From positions 124,001-188,000 of the forward strand of contig JAILLP010000006.1 in NCBI GenBank assembly GCA_024693065.1: DNA of 64,000 nucleotides, in the 5' to 3' direction. Source of the DNA: Paludibacteraceae bacterium. Lineage in GTDB: Bacteria > Bacteroidota > Bacteroidia > Bacteroidales > Paludibacteraceae. The notes under the pieces were generated by a model. That model saw only the letters and a program-made list of their open reading frames with translations, did no database searches and was not told where the DNA came from. Made by a program: the position numbers and the translations under genes. Below, one piece after another: positions 35,850-45,826 of this stretch (positions are counted from its first letter, which is position 1; every line of letters starts with the position of its first letter).

Positions 35850-37136
35850 ATGGAGACCAACGATATTTTGTCATCGGATTTGTTGAAATTTGTCTTAGTC
35901 ACGCTAATGTCATTGGTTATCGGACTATCACAAAGGAAGTTATACCTGAAGGAAGAGGATTCCAAACATGCGTTCGGTGCGGACCGTACCTTCACGCTGA
36001 TCGGTATATTGGGTTACATCCTCTACGTGGCGGGGAGCGGGAGCATCGTGCCTTTCCTCTGCGGAGGCGTTACTCTCACCCTATTGTTCGTCGCCTACTA
36101 CATCCATAAAATCTTCGTGCAGAAGTCCTACGGCATCACCTCCATCGTGATTGCCCTAATCACCTACTGCCTGGCGCCAGTCGTCTGCGAAAAAGACCCG
36201 TGGATGGCCATTCTGGTCGTCGTGGCGGTCCTGATCCTCACCGAGATGAAGGACAAGTTCATACAGTTCACCAAGTCGATGAACGACGAGGAATTCATCA
36301 ACCTCGCCAAGTTCATGATCATTGCCGGAGTGGTATTACCCATGTTGCCGAAGACCGAACTGATAGAAGGCTCAGGGCTCACCCCTTACAGCATTTGGCT
36401 CGCTACCGTGGTCATCTCCGGCATCTCCTACGCCAGCTACCTGGTGAAGAAATACGTGTTCAAGGATGGAGGCGTCATCATCACAGGCATATTGGGAGGC
36501 ATCTACAGCAGTACGGCGACCTGCATCATCCTAGGCAAGAAGGCGAAGGATAAAAACGGAGACCTCTCGGAGTACGTCGCCGCCATCTTCTGCTCCATCG
36601 CCATGATGTACTTCAGGATCCTAATCCTTTTGGGCATCTTCAACTTCGAACTGATGCTGCAATACTGGTACCTGTTCGCCATCATGATCGTCACGTTCGC
36701 CTTGGTAGCCCTCTATTTCTACATGAGGAAGCGCCGCAACCAATCTGTTGTGCAGGAGTCCCAAGCGTTGGAGATCGAAGACGAGAAGAATCCGTTGGAA
36801 TTCAAGGTGGCACTACTTTTCGCCGTGTTGTTCGTCGCCTTCACGATCATCACGCACTATGCGTTGATCTATTTCGGAGACAGCGGATTGCGCGTCCTCT
36901 CCGTGATCGTCGGCGTAACGGACATCAACCCGTTCATCATCAACCTCTTCCAGACGCAACACGCCGTCGCAGGCTCCCTGCTGATTCTCGCCACATTCCA
37001 AGCGATGATCAGCAACAGTTTCGTCAACATGGTCTACGGTGTCGCCTTCTCGGGGAAGAAGTTGTTGAAGGACCTCGCCTTAGGCGCCAGCGTGATTTGT
37101 GCGGTGAATATCCTGATATTGGTAATCTTTTTATAG
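35850..37136 (+). CDS. MgtC/SapB-family and DUF4010 membrane protein
   Basis: The 428-residue protein combines an N-terminal MgtC/SapB-like hydrophobic domain (about residues 10-140, with 'VIGLSQRK' and 'GADRTFTLIGILGYI') and a C-terminal DUF4010 domain (about 170-428, 'GGVIITGILGGIYSSTATCIIL'). Relatives are inner-membrane proteins of uncertain transport function, not the virulence MgtC itself. It lies 46 bases after the previous gene and has no close functional partner. Confidence 0.85.
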   Translation: METNDILSSDLLKFVLVTLMSLVIGLSQRKLYLKEEDSKHAFGADRTFTLIGILGYILYVAGSGSIVPFLCGGVTLTLLFVAYYIHKIFVQKSYGITSIVIALITYCLAPVVCEKDPWMAILVVVAVLILTEMKDKFIQFTKSMNDEEFINLAKFMIIAGVVLPMLPKTELIEGSGLTPYSIWLATVVISGISYASYLVKKYVFKDGGVIITGILGGIYSSTATCIILGKKAKDKNGDLSEYVAAIFCSIAMMYFRILILLGIFNFELMLQYWYLFAIMIVTFALVALYFYMRKRRNQSVVQESQALEIEDEKNPLEFKVALLFAVLFVAFTIITHYALIYFGDSGLRVLSVIVGVTDINPFIINLFQTQHAVAGSLLILATFQAMISNSFVNMVYGVAFSGKKLLKDLALGASVICAVNILILVIFL

Positions 37137-37235
37137 CGGAGTCTAAGAGAACGCTAAAAAACAGCTTATAGACTTTATTTCGGGCATTCAACGAAGTGGA
37201 CCAAACAATTTCGATAGGGTCCTCTCATAAACGAA

Positions 37236-37265
37236 AAAAGCGGATATCGATCTCTCAATATCCGC
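37236..37265 (-). terminator. Intrinsic terminator of the T9SS type-B cargo cluster
   Basis: GCGGATAT (37240-37247) pairs with ATATCCGC (37258-37265), and on the minus strand the stem is followed by TTTTTTCG. It lies 20 bases after the PorP/SprF stop. Confidence 0.85.
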
Positions 37266-37285
37266 CCTTAATATAGAATCCTACC

Positions 37286-38209
37286 CTATTTTTGCTTCCT
37301 CTTCTTGTCAATACCATATGACAAAATGACCTCATGTGTGTTGGAAGGCAACAAATCGTTGGAGCCCAAACCCAGATCATACGAATAACCGAACCTGAAT
37401 TTCTTCCACTCCAAGCCTAAGGTAAAGACCATCATGGAAGGGTTCAACTTGTCATGTAAATCTGGACGCCAAGAGAGACCACCCCAATACATTCTCCTAT
37501 AATAGGCCAAAGAACCGATTTCAAAGACATTGGTCTTGTTGTGGTGGAAAAAGTTGATGACAGGGGCCAAAATCCATTGCTCGTTCAGATGGATGTCACC
37601 GATTCCATACAGGTAAAGATGTCTTCCGCTTCTGAATGTGTTAGACAACTTATTGGTCAGGTGTGTCATGGAGACTCCGACTGTCCACATGGGATTGTTT
37701 AATTCAAAACCGAGATCAAAATCAGGGGAAACACGTACCTCCTTATCATATGGGTAGGTGTCACAACCATACTCATTCGCATCGTCCATTGTGTTAGCGG
37801 TATAGTCGAAACCACCGATATTGATACCGGCGCCCAAGCCCATGGCAAGCACATATTGCTCGCTGAGATCGATTTGGTAGGAATAAACCAATTTCATGTT
37901 AGTGGTATTATGTCCGACACCCATATGGTCGTAGGACATTGTGAAACCGACCCCCGAATGGATCTTATCCAAGTAGTTGGTCACGTTCAGGACAGTGGTC
38001 TTTGGTCCATTATCCACTCCCGCCCATTGGATGCGGCCATGAAGGAAAATATCGATGTCGTTGGTATTACCCGTCGCAGCAGGGTTTTTGTTCACACGGG
38101 AAAAAATCTCCTGCGACAACATCAAGTCCTGTTGGGCATATGAAGAGAGCGCCAACAGCGAGACACAAAGCGTCAATATAAATCTTTTATTTATCATCTT
38201 TTTCATCAT
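37286..38209 (-). CDS. PorP/SprF-family T9SS outer-membrane protein
   Basis: The 307-residue protein has a signal peptide (to about residue 25, 'SLLALSSYA') and the family opening 'QQDLMLSQEIFSRVNKNPAATG'. An outer-membrane beta-barrel pattern follows, ending 'SNTHEVILSYGID'. In Flavobacterium, SprF-like proteins are needed to secrete type-B (CHU_C-tailed) cargo such as SprB. Here the gene lies at the end of a cluster that includes a CHU_C-tailed protein, fitting that role. It overlaps the end of the OmpA gene by 23 bases. Confidence 0.92.
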   Translation of the reverse strand: MMKKMINKRFILTLCVSLLALSSYAQQDLMLSQEIFSRVNKNPAATGNTNDIDIFLHGRIQWAGVDNGPKTTVLNVTNYLDKIHSGVGFTMSYDHMGVGHNTTNMKLVYSYQIDLSEQYVLAMGLGAGINIGGFDYTANTMDDANEYGCDTYPYDKEVRVSPDFDLGFELNNPMWTVGVSMTHLTNKLSNTFRSGRHLYLYGIGDIHLNEQWILAPVINFFHHNKTNVFEIGSLAYYRRMYWGGLSWRPDLHDKLNPSMMVFTLGLEWKKFRFGYSYDLGLGSNDLLPSNTHEVILSYGIDKKRKQK

Positions 38210-39464
38210 TCTCTAGTTTTACAATTTCCACACGGCGGTTCTTTTGATGGTCAGCCTCTGTTTGTGCATTCGGCACAATAGGATTAGCCTTTCCTTCTCC
38301 AGCGAAGCGTAGGCGTTTAGCGTTGACACCCATCTTCACCAATTTGTCGAATACCACGTTGGCACGCTCTTTAGAGAGTGTCAGGTTATAGTCTACCGTA
38401 CCACGCTCATCCGTATATCCGGTTATCTTAACGATAGAAGTTGAGTCCTCGTTAATGAAGTCGTAGATATATTTGAACTCTGCCTCATATGAGTCGATCA
38501 TGGATGTCTTGTCATATTCGAAATAGAAGATGCAAGTACGGAAGTCCTTGCGGACCACCTTCAGTTGTGCAGTAGTGTCGACTGGCGTGGTATCTACTGG
38601 CTCTGGGGCAGGCACGATGTTCGGGCGATAGATATCGTCGCCCCCTGCCCGATTGGAAATCAGGAAGGGAACATTCTCTGCCACAACGAAATTCTTATCG
38701 TTCGCATCACTATTGAATTGGGCCACAACCATTTGCGGAGCATGTGCGTTTTTCCCCTTCATCAGTTTCTTGAAGATATTGCTTCCCTTGAGCGAGTCAG
38801 CTCTATCGGAGGAGAAATAGAACATCGTGTCGCCTACCAACTGCGGGAAATCCTCGTTCCTTTCTGAGTTGACATCAGACATATTCTTGGGAGCGAACCA
38901 GGTCTTATTGTCCGGTTTACGCTCTATGTACCAGATATCAGATCCACCCTTCCCTCCTTCGAGTTGGGAAGAGAAATAGATACGCTTTCCCTTATTGCCG
39001 ACTGCCGGATTGTACATGCCGGCCGCAGGCTTCTTTTTGTACGTCCAACGGCGGGAGATGAAGGTGGTGCCCTCCTCCTGCTCTCGGGTCGACATGAATC
39101 CTTCGATCATCAGTTTCTCCGGGTTCCCCCACACGTTGTTCTTTAGTGTGGCGCAATAAAGGACACCATTCGAAGAGTAGATCAGCTGATTATTGTATTG
39201 GGCGAACTGACCTTCGATGCCGAGGAGCGACAAGTCTGTTTGCTCCTTGAAGCTTTTGATGTCAAGGCTATCGTTAAGGGTAGCCACATAGACCTTTCCT
39301 CCACGGGAAAAAGCCAATTTATTCTTCAACAAAGAGAGGCCCGATTCAGCCTCGTCGGTGTTTATGACGGAGGATTCCACGGTGTATCCCTCTTGGAAAG
39401 TCCTCTCTATCGCATAACCGTTCACTGCCATCAGGCAGCATAGTGTGAACATTATCTTTTTCAT
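38187..39464 (-). CDS. OmpA-family protein with PD40-like beta-propeller (PorE-like)
   Basis: The ATG at 39464 places the signal peptide directly at the N-terminus ('MKKIMFTLCCLMAVNGYA'); starts at 39473 and GTG 39476 are also in frame. Residues about 35-290 contain WD/PD40-like blades ('KGKRIYFSSQLEGG', 'GDTMFYFSSDRADS'). The C-terminal OmpA domain has the peptidoglycan-binding Asp and Arg in 'ITGYTDERGTVDYNL' and 'NRRVEIVKL'. This order matches PorE of the T9SS, which ties the complex to peptidoglycan. However, PorE proper also has TPR and CRD domains, so this is a PorE-like variant specific to the cluster. Confidence 0.88.
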   Translation of the reverse strand: MKKIMFTLCCLMAVNGYAIERTFQEGYTVESSVINTDEAESGLSLLKNKLAFSRGGKVYVATLNDSLDIKSFKEQTDLSLLGIEGQFAQYNNQLIYSSNGVLYCATLKNNVWGNPEKLMIEGFMSTREQEEGTTFISRRWTYKKKPAAGMYNPAVGNKGKRIYFSSQLEGGKGGSDIWYIERKPDNKTWFAPKNMSDVNSERNEDFPQLVGDTMFYFSSDRADSLKGSNIFKKLMKGKNAHAPQMVVAQFNSDANDKNFVVAENVPFLISNRAGGDDIYRPNIVPAPEPVDTTPVDTTAQLKVVRKDFRTCIFYFEYDKTSMIDSYEAEFKYIYDFINEDSTSIVKITGYTDERGTVDYNLTLSKERANVVFDKLVKMGVNAKRLRFAGEGKANPIVPNAQTEADHQKNRRVEIVKLENDEKDDK

Positions 39465-39472
39465 ATTACTCA

Positions 39473-41128
39473 TCACTTAGACTTTACAACTTCGATGGTT
39501 CCCTTTCGCATTTCACCATCCTTCATGACTACCGCATAGACATAGATTCCGGCCGTGGCCACCTCGCCCCGATAGGTACCATCCCATCCATCCTCGGAAT
39601 GACAGACCAGATTGCCGTAGCGGTCATATATATAGACCTCATAGCCTGGCATGAAATGATCGTTCATATCATCCTGGAAGTGAGGAGTAAAGGCGGTAGG
39701 GATTACCCTATCATCCTTGTCTACGTCTATGTCTACATCAATATCAGCGGGCAGTCGGAAACATAGCGTGACAATACTATCACATCCATTTCCCGTGCTC
39801 AATTCAAGACGATAGTTATTACCCGGCTTCATCTCATCTATATTGAATCCATACTGATTAAAACTGCCTGACTTCTCGAAATCCTCCACAACAGTAACTT
39901 GGTAGACGGAGTCGACTTGAAGAGCCAAGGTTAGATAGGATTTGCAACCATCTTCTTTGCTCTTTTCAACAGTATAATATGACAACCCCGTATTTTGGTT
40001 GACGGCTATGTCAAAGTTGGCGTCTTTATAATGTTCATTCTGGCAAATCCTCCTTGTGATTGTATCATATGTGATCGGTTTGACATTCAGATTCAGTATC
40101 ACCATGCTGTCGCATCCCATATGGCTGAGGAACGTCAATGTGTCATGGAACTCACCTTTCACGAATGGCGTCATGGTGAAACCATGCTTGTTGTATACCT
40201 GCCCCAAACAAGCGACATCGTTAAATTCCTGTTTGTACTTTGGTGCGACAGTTAGATGCAGGATAACTTCAGTACTACAATTCCCATTAGAGATTGTTGT
40301 AGAATAATCACCTGATTTGGTCTCGTTAAAACCATACTTCCTATATGTTTCACCTTCGCAGATTGTATCAGAAAACTCTTGTGGTCCATCGTTTGTCACT
40401 ACAACAGTTCGTGAGTCAGTCCCTTTACAGGAACTTTCATTGTTTGTTATCGTCACAGTATATGTGGTAGTTTTCTGGGGAAAATCTATTATGCTTTTGC
40501 TTGTGCTACCCGTGCTCCACACACATGTGTGGTTGCTCTTTTTCTCCTCATCTGTCAAATCTATTCGATAAAGAGGGCGAATAGTATAGGTTACTTCTTT
40601 AGAGATATCATAAGAATAATTATCAGAACCCAAACAACATTGTATCCCAGTATTTGCATACCGTACCAATGTGCAGGTTAGGTATCTATTTGCATTATCT
40701 AATGGATTCCCTCCCATCAGCTCTAATGTTTTAGAAAGAGTGGAATTCATCCTGTTCGCATATCTTAACAACTGAATTTCAGGTGCGGAAGGAATGAACC
40801 ACCCTCTTTCTGTAGGGACATATTTTAATATGGGGAATTCATATTTTCCGGACAGATTCAGTAACTCTTGTGTCCTTTCCTGTCCTTGAAGTCGAAAGTC
40901 ATACATGTCATTAACAGTAAAGACATCTGACTCAAAAGAACTTTCTGTGCAGAATTGAGTGGTAACCGTCGTATCTGCGACCGAGATCAAAAGAACCTTC
41001 TCTTGATCCACATGAAACACTACTCCCATATCTCCCTCTTTCGTCATAATTACATCATACAATTTATATGCAAAGGACGGAAGACATGATATGATCGTAT
41101 ATAAAATTGTTATATATATTTTTTTCAT
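39473..41128 (-). CDS. Secreted protein with CHU_C / T9SS type-B sorting domain
   Basis: The 551-residue protein has a signal peptide (about 1-20) and a middle region of three or more repeats starting 'ICEGETYRKYGFNE' or 'ACLGQVYNKHGF' and ending in 'GCDSMVILNLNV'. The C-terminus is typical of the gliding-motility-associated (CHU_C) domain: 'VIPTAFTPHFQDDMNDHF', 'VYIYDRYGNLV', 'GWDGTYRGEVATAGIYVY'. It should be exported by the T9SS as type-B cargo. Its ATG overlaps the stop of the upstream gene (ATGA), and its TGA overlaps the next gene, so the cluster is translationally coupled. Confidence 0.9.
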   Translation of the reverse strand: MKKIYITILYTIISCLPSFAYKLYDVIMTKEGDMGVVFHVDQEKVLLISVADTTVTTQFCTESSFESDVFTVNDMYDFRLQGQERTQELLNLSGKYEFPILKYVPTERGWFIPSAPEIQLLRYANRMNSTLSKTLELMGGNPLDNANRYLTCTLVRYANTGIQCCLGSDNYSYDISKEVTYTIRPLYRIDLTDEEKKSNHTCVWSTGSTSKSIIDFPQKTTTYTVTITNNESSCKGTDSRTVVVTNDGPQEFSDTICEGETYRKYGFNETKSGDYSTTISNGNCSTEVILHLTVAPKYKQEFNDVACLGQVYNKHGFTMTPFVKGEFHDTLTFLSHMGCDSMVILNLNVKPITYDTITRRICQNEHYKDANFDIAVNQNTGLSYYTVEKSKEDGCKSYLTLALQVDSVYQVTVVEDFEKSGSFNQYGFNIDEMKPGNNYRLELSTGNGCDSIVTLCFRLPADIDVDIDVDKDDRVIPTAFTPHFQDDMNDHFMPGYEVYIYDRYGNLVCHSEDGWDGTYRGEVATAGIYVYAVVMKDGEMRKGTIEVVKSK

Positions 41129-43296
41129 TGTAAACTTAGTATTATTTCGTAATGATATCTGACCTTATTCTTTTCTGTCATAGGTTCAAATGAGTGTCCT
41201 AATCCTTTTATCCTTTTCCAGTTATAGTACACTTTGTTGTATTCATGATTTTCGCCATATACTAAACGATGAGTGTCTTCTTGCCCACTATAATCTTTTA
41301 GTTTTCCCCAATATTTTCCAGACAATAAATCTGCCCCTTCGATTTTCGCCAACATCTCATTCAACAATTGCCATCTAGGGTAAAACAGATAAGGCAGGTA
41401 ATCAGGAAGGTTGTTGCTTGCGTCCATCGTTGATGGATCGTATTCGACAGCATCTCCGTTAAATGCATCTTTTATATCTAATATGCTGCATCTATAGTTT
41501 CCAGCTGTCTCTTCAGGGAACACCTCATAGACAATGCCTTTGGCTACTTTCCCACTTTTCAGGAAATCCTTCAATCGCATAACACTTCCATCTTCACACC
41601 ATACATCTCCAATCGCAATGTACTTATCTCCTTCAGATGAATAGTCGCCAACTGTAAATAGATTAATCTGTCGTCCTTGGCAAGTCACTGAGTCTCCTAT
41701 TATTTTTGCGGATGGTGATTCCGTCACATATAGAACCAAAACATCGGTGCTATTACAAGAGTCTCCCAACTGACGGATATGGGTGGTGTAACCCAATTTG
41801 TTTTGAACACCCAAGTTCCACTCCCCTTTTTTATACTCGGTTCCTTGACAGACGGTGTCTATTTTATAGGTCCTGATTGTTTGTACGGGATGGATAACTT
41901 TGGTGACCGTTTTCGATACGCATCCATTGTCACAGACTACAGATAATGTGGTCTCCTTGTCATTGTTGAACTTAGTCGTGACAAAACTTCTCGTCAAATC
42001 GTTACTATATTCTTGACTCGCATCGCTTGGTATCGTCCACTTACAATTGTATCCTCCAAGTACCTTATATGTTTTTTCGACGCCTGTACATGGTGATTCC
42101 TCTCCATCTATTTGGGGCGAAATCGATTTCGGAACGACATTCAGGTTTAGGACATTCCATCGTTTACATTCATTGTCGGATTTCACCTCAACCGTGTCCT
42201 TAATAACTCCTACTGGCGGATTTATGTATTTAAATCCGTTCTTAATATAGTTATCTCCTTCGCAGATGGTTTCGTTAAATTCGTAATAAGTGGGGATGGT
42301 CGTCAATATTAACATCTTTTCGGAAAGGCTACAGCTATCCTCATTGTATTCTTCTCCGTAGAAGCTACGGGTCCCCTTATATTTCGTGTCTATTTTTATG
42401 CCATTCCAAAAGTAATCTGTCCCCTCACATACATCGTCATACGTGATATCAGGCATGGGAGACGAATTATTAGCGTGGAACATGAATATTCTTGTAATCA
42501 GACCAACGATAGATGTCACATCACACCAAACTGGCTGGTCAAGGTTTCCCTGAAAATCCTTAGATGTGCTACCATCACTCCAAAGGTATGAACTGAAGCC
42601 TTCGATTAATGATAGGATCAGCTCATTATTGCAGAACATGTTCGCATAAACGCGAGGCAAGCAGGAGGCGGTGAAATAAGCATAGGCATAATGTCCATTC
42701 TGCAAACAATCCCTGGTATAGAATGTGATATACACATCCTGCCCAATGTATCTGCTTAAATCAATTATTCCATCGGTCCAATCTTGCCATAGAACCCGGC
42801 TATTTCCTTGGATATATTCCTTGAAATTAGGCAAACTATCCTGCGCATACACTGCATAGGAGAAAGTGTTCGGCAACAAATTGCCGTTCGAATCCGTGGT
42901 AGTTATAGAGAAGTATGGCTGTTCTCTGGTTATATGGTCTGGATTCTCAAATACGACTGCGAATTTCACCATAAACATCGTCGCACCAATTTTAGGCTTC
43001 ACATGATATGTCAAGCTCTCTTTTTGGCTGCCAGCCAACTCATCTCCCAAACGAATCACCTTGTCGACTCCATCAGGGAGCAATCGTAACATGTTTCCCG
43101 TCCTTGGATCAGTCCCTTGTTCCGTGATGACCGTATGGCGGCCATTCACCAACGTCTTACCCTCACCGGACGCATACGGTTCGACATAACTCGCCGTAAG
43201 ATCTGTAAAATCTGGGCATTCTGCATATTCGTTGGATGCGTATAGCCTACCCAATCCCAACAATAGCAAGCCCAATGTTGTAAATATTTTTTTCAT
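41125..43296 (-). CDS. Large secreted protein with ICEG/VCQG repeats, first gene of T9SS type-B cluster
   Basis: The 723-residue protein has a signal peptide (about 1-20, 'LGLLLLGLGRLYA'). Residues about 70-235 form a beta-rich N-terminal domain ending in 'YITFYTRDC' and 'GHYAYAYFTASC'. Repeats of the type also seen in the next gene follow ('DVCEGTDYFWNG', 'TICEGDNYIKNGF', 'TVCQGTEYKKGEW'), each followed by a Cys-rich beta unit. It has no recognisable sorting tail of its own. It may therefore rely on the downstream CHU_C protein or be a partner of it. ATGA overlap with the next gene. No clear promoter was found in 43297-43500. Confidence 0.78.
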   Translation of the reverse strand: MKKIFTTLGLLLLGLGRLYASNEYAECPDFTDLTASYVEPYASGEGKTLVNGRHTVITEQGTDPRTGNMLRLLPDGVDKVIRLGDELAGSQKESLTYHVKPKIGATMFMVKFAVVFENPDHITREQPYFSITTTDSNGNLLPNTFSYAVYAQDSLPNFKEYIQGNSRVLWQDWTDGIIDLSRYIGQDVYITFYTRDCLQNGHYAYAYFTASCLPRVYANMFCNNELILSLIEGFSSYLWSDGSTSKDFQGNLDQPVWCDVTSIVGLITRIFMFHANNSSPMPDITYDDVCEGTDYFWNGIKIDTKYKGTRSFYGEEYNEDSCSLSEKMLILTTIPTYYEFNETICEGDNYIKNGFKYINPPVGVIKDTVEVKSDNECKRWNVLNLNVVPKSISPQIDGEESPCTGVEKTYKVLGGYNCKWTIPSDASQEYSNDLTRSFVTTKFNNDKETTLSVVCDNGCVSKTVTKVIHPVQTIRTYKIDTVCQGTEYKKGEWNLGVQNKLGYTTHIRQLGDSCNSTDVLVLYVTESPSAKIIGDSVTCQGRQINLFTVGDYSSEGDKYIAIGDVWCEDGSVMRLKDFLKSGKVAKGIVYEVFPEETAGNYRCSILDIKDAFNGDAVEYDPSTMDASNNLPDYLPYLFYPRWQLLNEMLAKIEGADLLSGKYWGKLKDYSGQEDTHRLVYGENHEYNKVYYNWKRIKGLGHSFEPMTEKNKVRYHYEIILSLQ

Positions 43297-43503
43297 TTAA
43301 ATAAAGCAATTAGAATATATACATTACATTAATTTTAAGACATACATAATCGTTACACACAACGTTCATGGTTGGTTGTATTGACTACCTTTGAATACCT
43401 CCATAAGATATATCGGGAAAGAGTGCGCAAGTAAATCTTTCCTATCATCGCAACACATATACACAAATGGTTGAAATTTCCAGAATCAGATCTGTTACTA
43501 TGT

Positions 43504-43534
43504 ACAGAGGGGGAACGTTTCCGTCCCCCCCTGT
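43504..43534 (-). terminator. GC-rich hairpin after rho (weak candidate)
   Basis: ACAG-GGGGG and CCCCC-CTGT can pair around AACGTTTCCGT, but no T tract follows on either strand. It might be a transcript-end or stability structure; factor-dependent termination is possible next to rho itself. Confidence 0.35.
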
Positions 43535-43537
43535 CAA

Positions 43538-45388
43538 TCAATCATTCATAGATGCGAGGAACTCCTCATTCGTGGCGGTCTTCTCCAATCTATCCTTGAA
43601 GAACTCCATGGCCTCCACAGGGTTCATATCCGCCAAGTAGCGGCGAAGAATCCACATGCGTTGGATCGTCTCCTTGCTATGGAGCAGATCATCACGACGC
43701 GTACTGGAAGCCATGATGTCGACAGCCGGGTAGATACGCTTGTTGGCCAACTGTCTGGAGAGTTGTAACTCCATGTTACCCGTACCCTTGAACTCCTCGA
43801 AGATCACGTCATCCATCTTCGAACCCGTATCGGTCAAAGCCGTGGCGATGATGGTCAAGCTACCGCCGTTCTCGATGTTACGTGCGGCACCGAAGAAGCG
43901 TTTCGGTTTGTGCAATGCATTCGCGTCCACACCACCCGAAAGGACCTTGCCAGATGCAGGAGAAACCGTATTGTAGGCTCTGGCGAGACGTGTGATGGAA
44001 TCGAGCAGGATGACCACGTCATGACCGCACTCCACCATTCTCTTCGCCTTCTCCAGCACGATGCTGGCGATCTTCACGTGACGCTCAGCCGGCTCGTCGA
44101 ACGTAGAGGAGATAACCTCCGCATTCACGCTACGTGCCATATCCGTAACCTCCTCAGGACGTTCGTCGATCAGGAGGATGATCATATACACCTCAGGGTG
44201 ATTCTCCGCGATGGCGTTGGCGATATCCTTCAGCAAGACAGTCTTACCAGTCTTAGGTTGCGCCACGATCAATCCACGTTGGCCCTTACCGATCGGAGAG
44301 AACAAATCCACCGTACGGACAGAGAGGTTGCATGAATTCTTACCGCCCGTCAAGTTGAACTTCTCGTTCGGGAAGAGAGGCGTCAAGTGGTCGAATGGCA
44401 CGCAATCTCTCACGAACTCAGGAGAGCGCGCATTGATCTTATCGATGCCCATCAGAGGGAAATACTTCTCCCCCTCTCTAGGAGGACGGATCGTTCCCTC
44501 GATAACGTCACCCGTCTTCAGACCATACATCTTGATCTGGGCCTGGGAAACATATATGTCGTCCGGAGAATTCAGATAGTTGTAATCAGAAGAACGGATG
44601 AAGCCGAAACCGTCAGGCATGATCTCCAAAACGCCCTGTCCCTTCACGATATTATCGAAGTCGTAGGAGCGAACCTTCTGCGGAGCAGGTTGTGGCTCCT
44701 CCACTGGCGTCTCATTGAATGGTTGGGCGTTATTGTTATTGGAAGAAGCCTTCGGATTAGGTTGAGACTGTTGTTTCGGACTCTCCTTCTCGTATCGGTT
44801 GGTTTCATTACCCTGCATCTGATTTTGTTGGGATACCGCCTCCGTCGCAGATAACACTTCCTCGATAGGAGGTGTTTTTATGCCTTTTTTCTTGTCCAAG
44901 ATAAGACGTGCGATGGCGGCCGCCTTGTTCCCGGAAGCGATTGCGTCGAATCCTCCACGTGGACGGACATGGACCTGTTTCATGTCTTGTCGTTTCGGAG
45001 ATCCATTGTCTTGATGTTCCTGTTCCTGCTGATCTTGTCTATTTTGTTGTTCCTGTGCTTCCACATTCGCCGAACGATTGCCGTTCCAATCAGAAGAATT
45101 GGCGGAAGAATCCTCCGGGGAAGAGTCATTGTCTCCGAATTCAATCTCCATTTGTTTCTTCCCCTCGTTCTTTTCCGCATTGGAAATCATCTTGTCTAAA
45201 AAATTCTCTAGGTTGGAAGATGAGTTACCATTTTCAGACATCCCTTTGTTGTTCTGTTCCGCCATCACATCGACGATCTTGAACACAAGTTCCTCCTTGC
45301 GGAAAGACTCAACACGTTTAATGCCAAGGCTTTTCGCTATGGTCCTCAATTCCATAAGGTTTTTACCTTTCAACTCTATTACATCCAT
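43538..45388 (-). CDS. rho: Transcription termination factor Rho with long disordered insertion
   Basis: Rho is a hexameric RNA-dependent ATPase that ends transcription. The 616-residue protein is about 200 longer than E. coli Rho. An N-terminal Rho-N helix domain (1-45) is followed by a Gln/Asn/Ser-rich, low-complexity insertion at about 47-235 ('[18 protein letters not shown]'). The primary RNA-binding domain ('[19 protein letters not shown]') and the ATPase with '[11 protein letters not shown]' (Walker A) and '[16 protein letters not shown]' (Walker B) come next. Such insertions are usual in Bacteroidota Rho and have been linked to condensate formation in Bacteroides. Monocistronic. Confidence 0.97.
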   Translation of the reverse strand: MDVIELKGKNLMELRTIAKSLGIKRVESFRKEELVFKIVDVMAEQNNKGMSENGNSSSNLENFLDKMISNAEKNEGKKQMEIEFGDNDSSPEDSSANSSDWNGNRSANVEAQEQQNRQDQQEQEHQDNGSPKRQDMKQVHVRPRGGFDAIASGNKAAAIARLILDKKKGIKTPPIEEVLSATEAVSQQNQMQGNETNRYEKESPKQQSQPNPKASSNNNNAQPFNETPVEEPQPAPQKVRSYDFDNIVKGQGVLEIMPDGFGFIRSSDYNYLNSPDDIYVSQAQIKMYGLKTGDVIEGTIRPPREGEKYFPLMGIDKINARSPEFVRDCVPFDHLTPLFPNEKFNLTGGKNSCNLSVRTVDLFSPIGKGQRGLIVAQPKTGKTVLLKDIANAIAENHPEVYMIILLIDERPEEVTDMARSVNAEVISSTFDEPAERHVKIASIVLEKAKRMVECGHDVVILLDSITRLARAYNTVSPASGKVLSGGVDANALHKPKRFFGAARNIENGGSLTIIATALTDTGSKMDDVIFEEFKGTGNMELQLSRQLANKRIYPAVDIMASSTRRDDLLHSKETIQRMWILRRYLADMNPVEAMEFFKDRLEKTATNEEFLASMND

Positions 45389-45607
45389 ATATGAAAAAAA
45401 CTTAATATCTTATTATTGTCACGTGTCATATGCGTGAACGTATTCAAACATCACATCCCTAGACCTAATGTCAAGTAGGAAAATACTAAAAACAAAGATT
45501 GATTATATTATATTTTCTAATTGGCTTTCCCCAGAATCACACATTCTCCGTGAACGTGACACTTAATTAACACAAAACTAAGAGAAACATGATTGCTTCA
45601 ACTTGAG

Positions 45608-45680
45608 AGCGGAAGACGGGATTCGAACCCGCGACCCTCAGCTTGGAAGGCTGATGCTCTACCAACTGAGCTACTTCCGC
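45608..45680 (-). tRNA. tRNA-Gly (TCC)
   Basis: The 73-base gene has a 7-bp acceptor stem (GCGGAAG/CTTCCGC), a D arm with AGCTCAGTTGGTAGAGC, an anticodon loop CTTCCAA giving TCC, and a T arm with GGTTCGAATCC. CCA is not encoded. It lies 16 bases after tRNA-Tyr and shares its promoter. Confidence 0.97.
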
Positions 45681-45696
45681 AAGTGAATTGTTATTG

Positions 45697-45779
45697 TGGG
45701 CGAAGATGGATTCGAACCACCGAAGGCAAGAGCCAGCAGATTTACAGTCTGCCCCATTTGGCCACTCTGGTATTCGCCC
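45697..45779 (-). tRNA. tRNA-Tyr (GTA)
   Basis: This 83-base class II tRNA has acceptor stem GGGCGAA/TTCGCCC with discriminator A. The anticodon stem-loop CAGACTGTAAATCTG contains GTA, and a long variable arm (GCTCTTGCCTTCGGT region) precedes the T arm GGTTCGAATCC. CCA is not encoded. Confidence 0.97.
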
Positions 45780-45795
45780 CTACTGAAATCGAGTG

Positions 45796-45826
45796 CAAAG
45801 GTAGTAAAATTAATTAATCCTCCAAA
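45796..45826 (-). promoter_or_regulatory. Consensus promoter of the tRNA-Tyr/tRNA-Gly unit inside the ribH 3' end
   Basis: TACCTTTG (minus, 45796-45803) and TTTG (45823-45826) are 19 bases apart, an exact consensus match. The -33 box lies within the last codons of ribH, whose stop is at 45814-45816. Transcription would start about 10 bases before tRNA-Tyr. Confidence 0.8.

Noticed and set aside
45608-45779. tRNA pair as an integration (attachment) site
   Set aside because: No integrase gene and no repeated tRNA 3' end is visible nearby.
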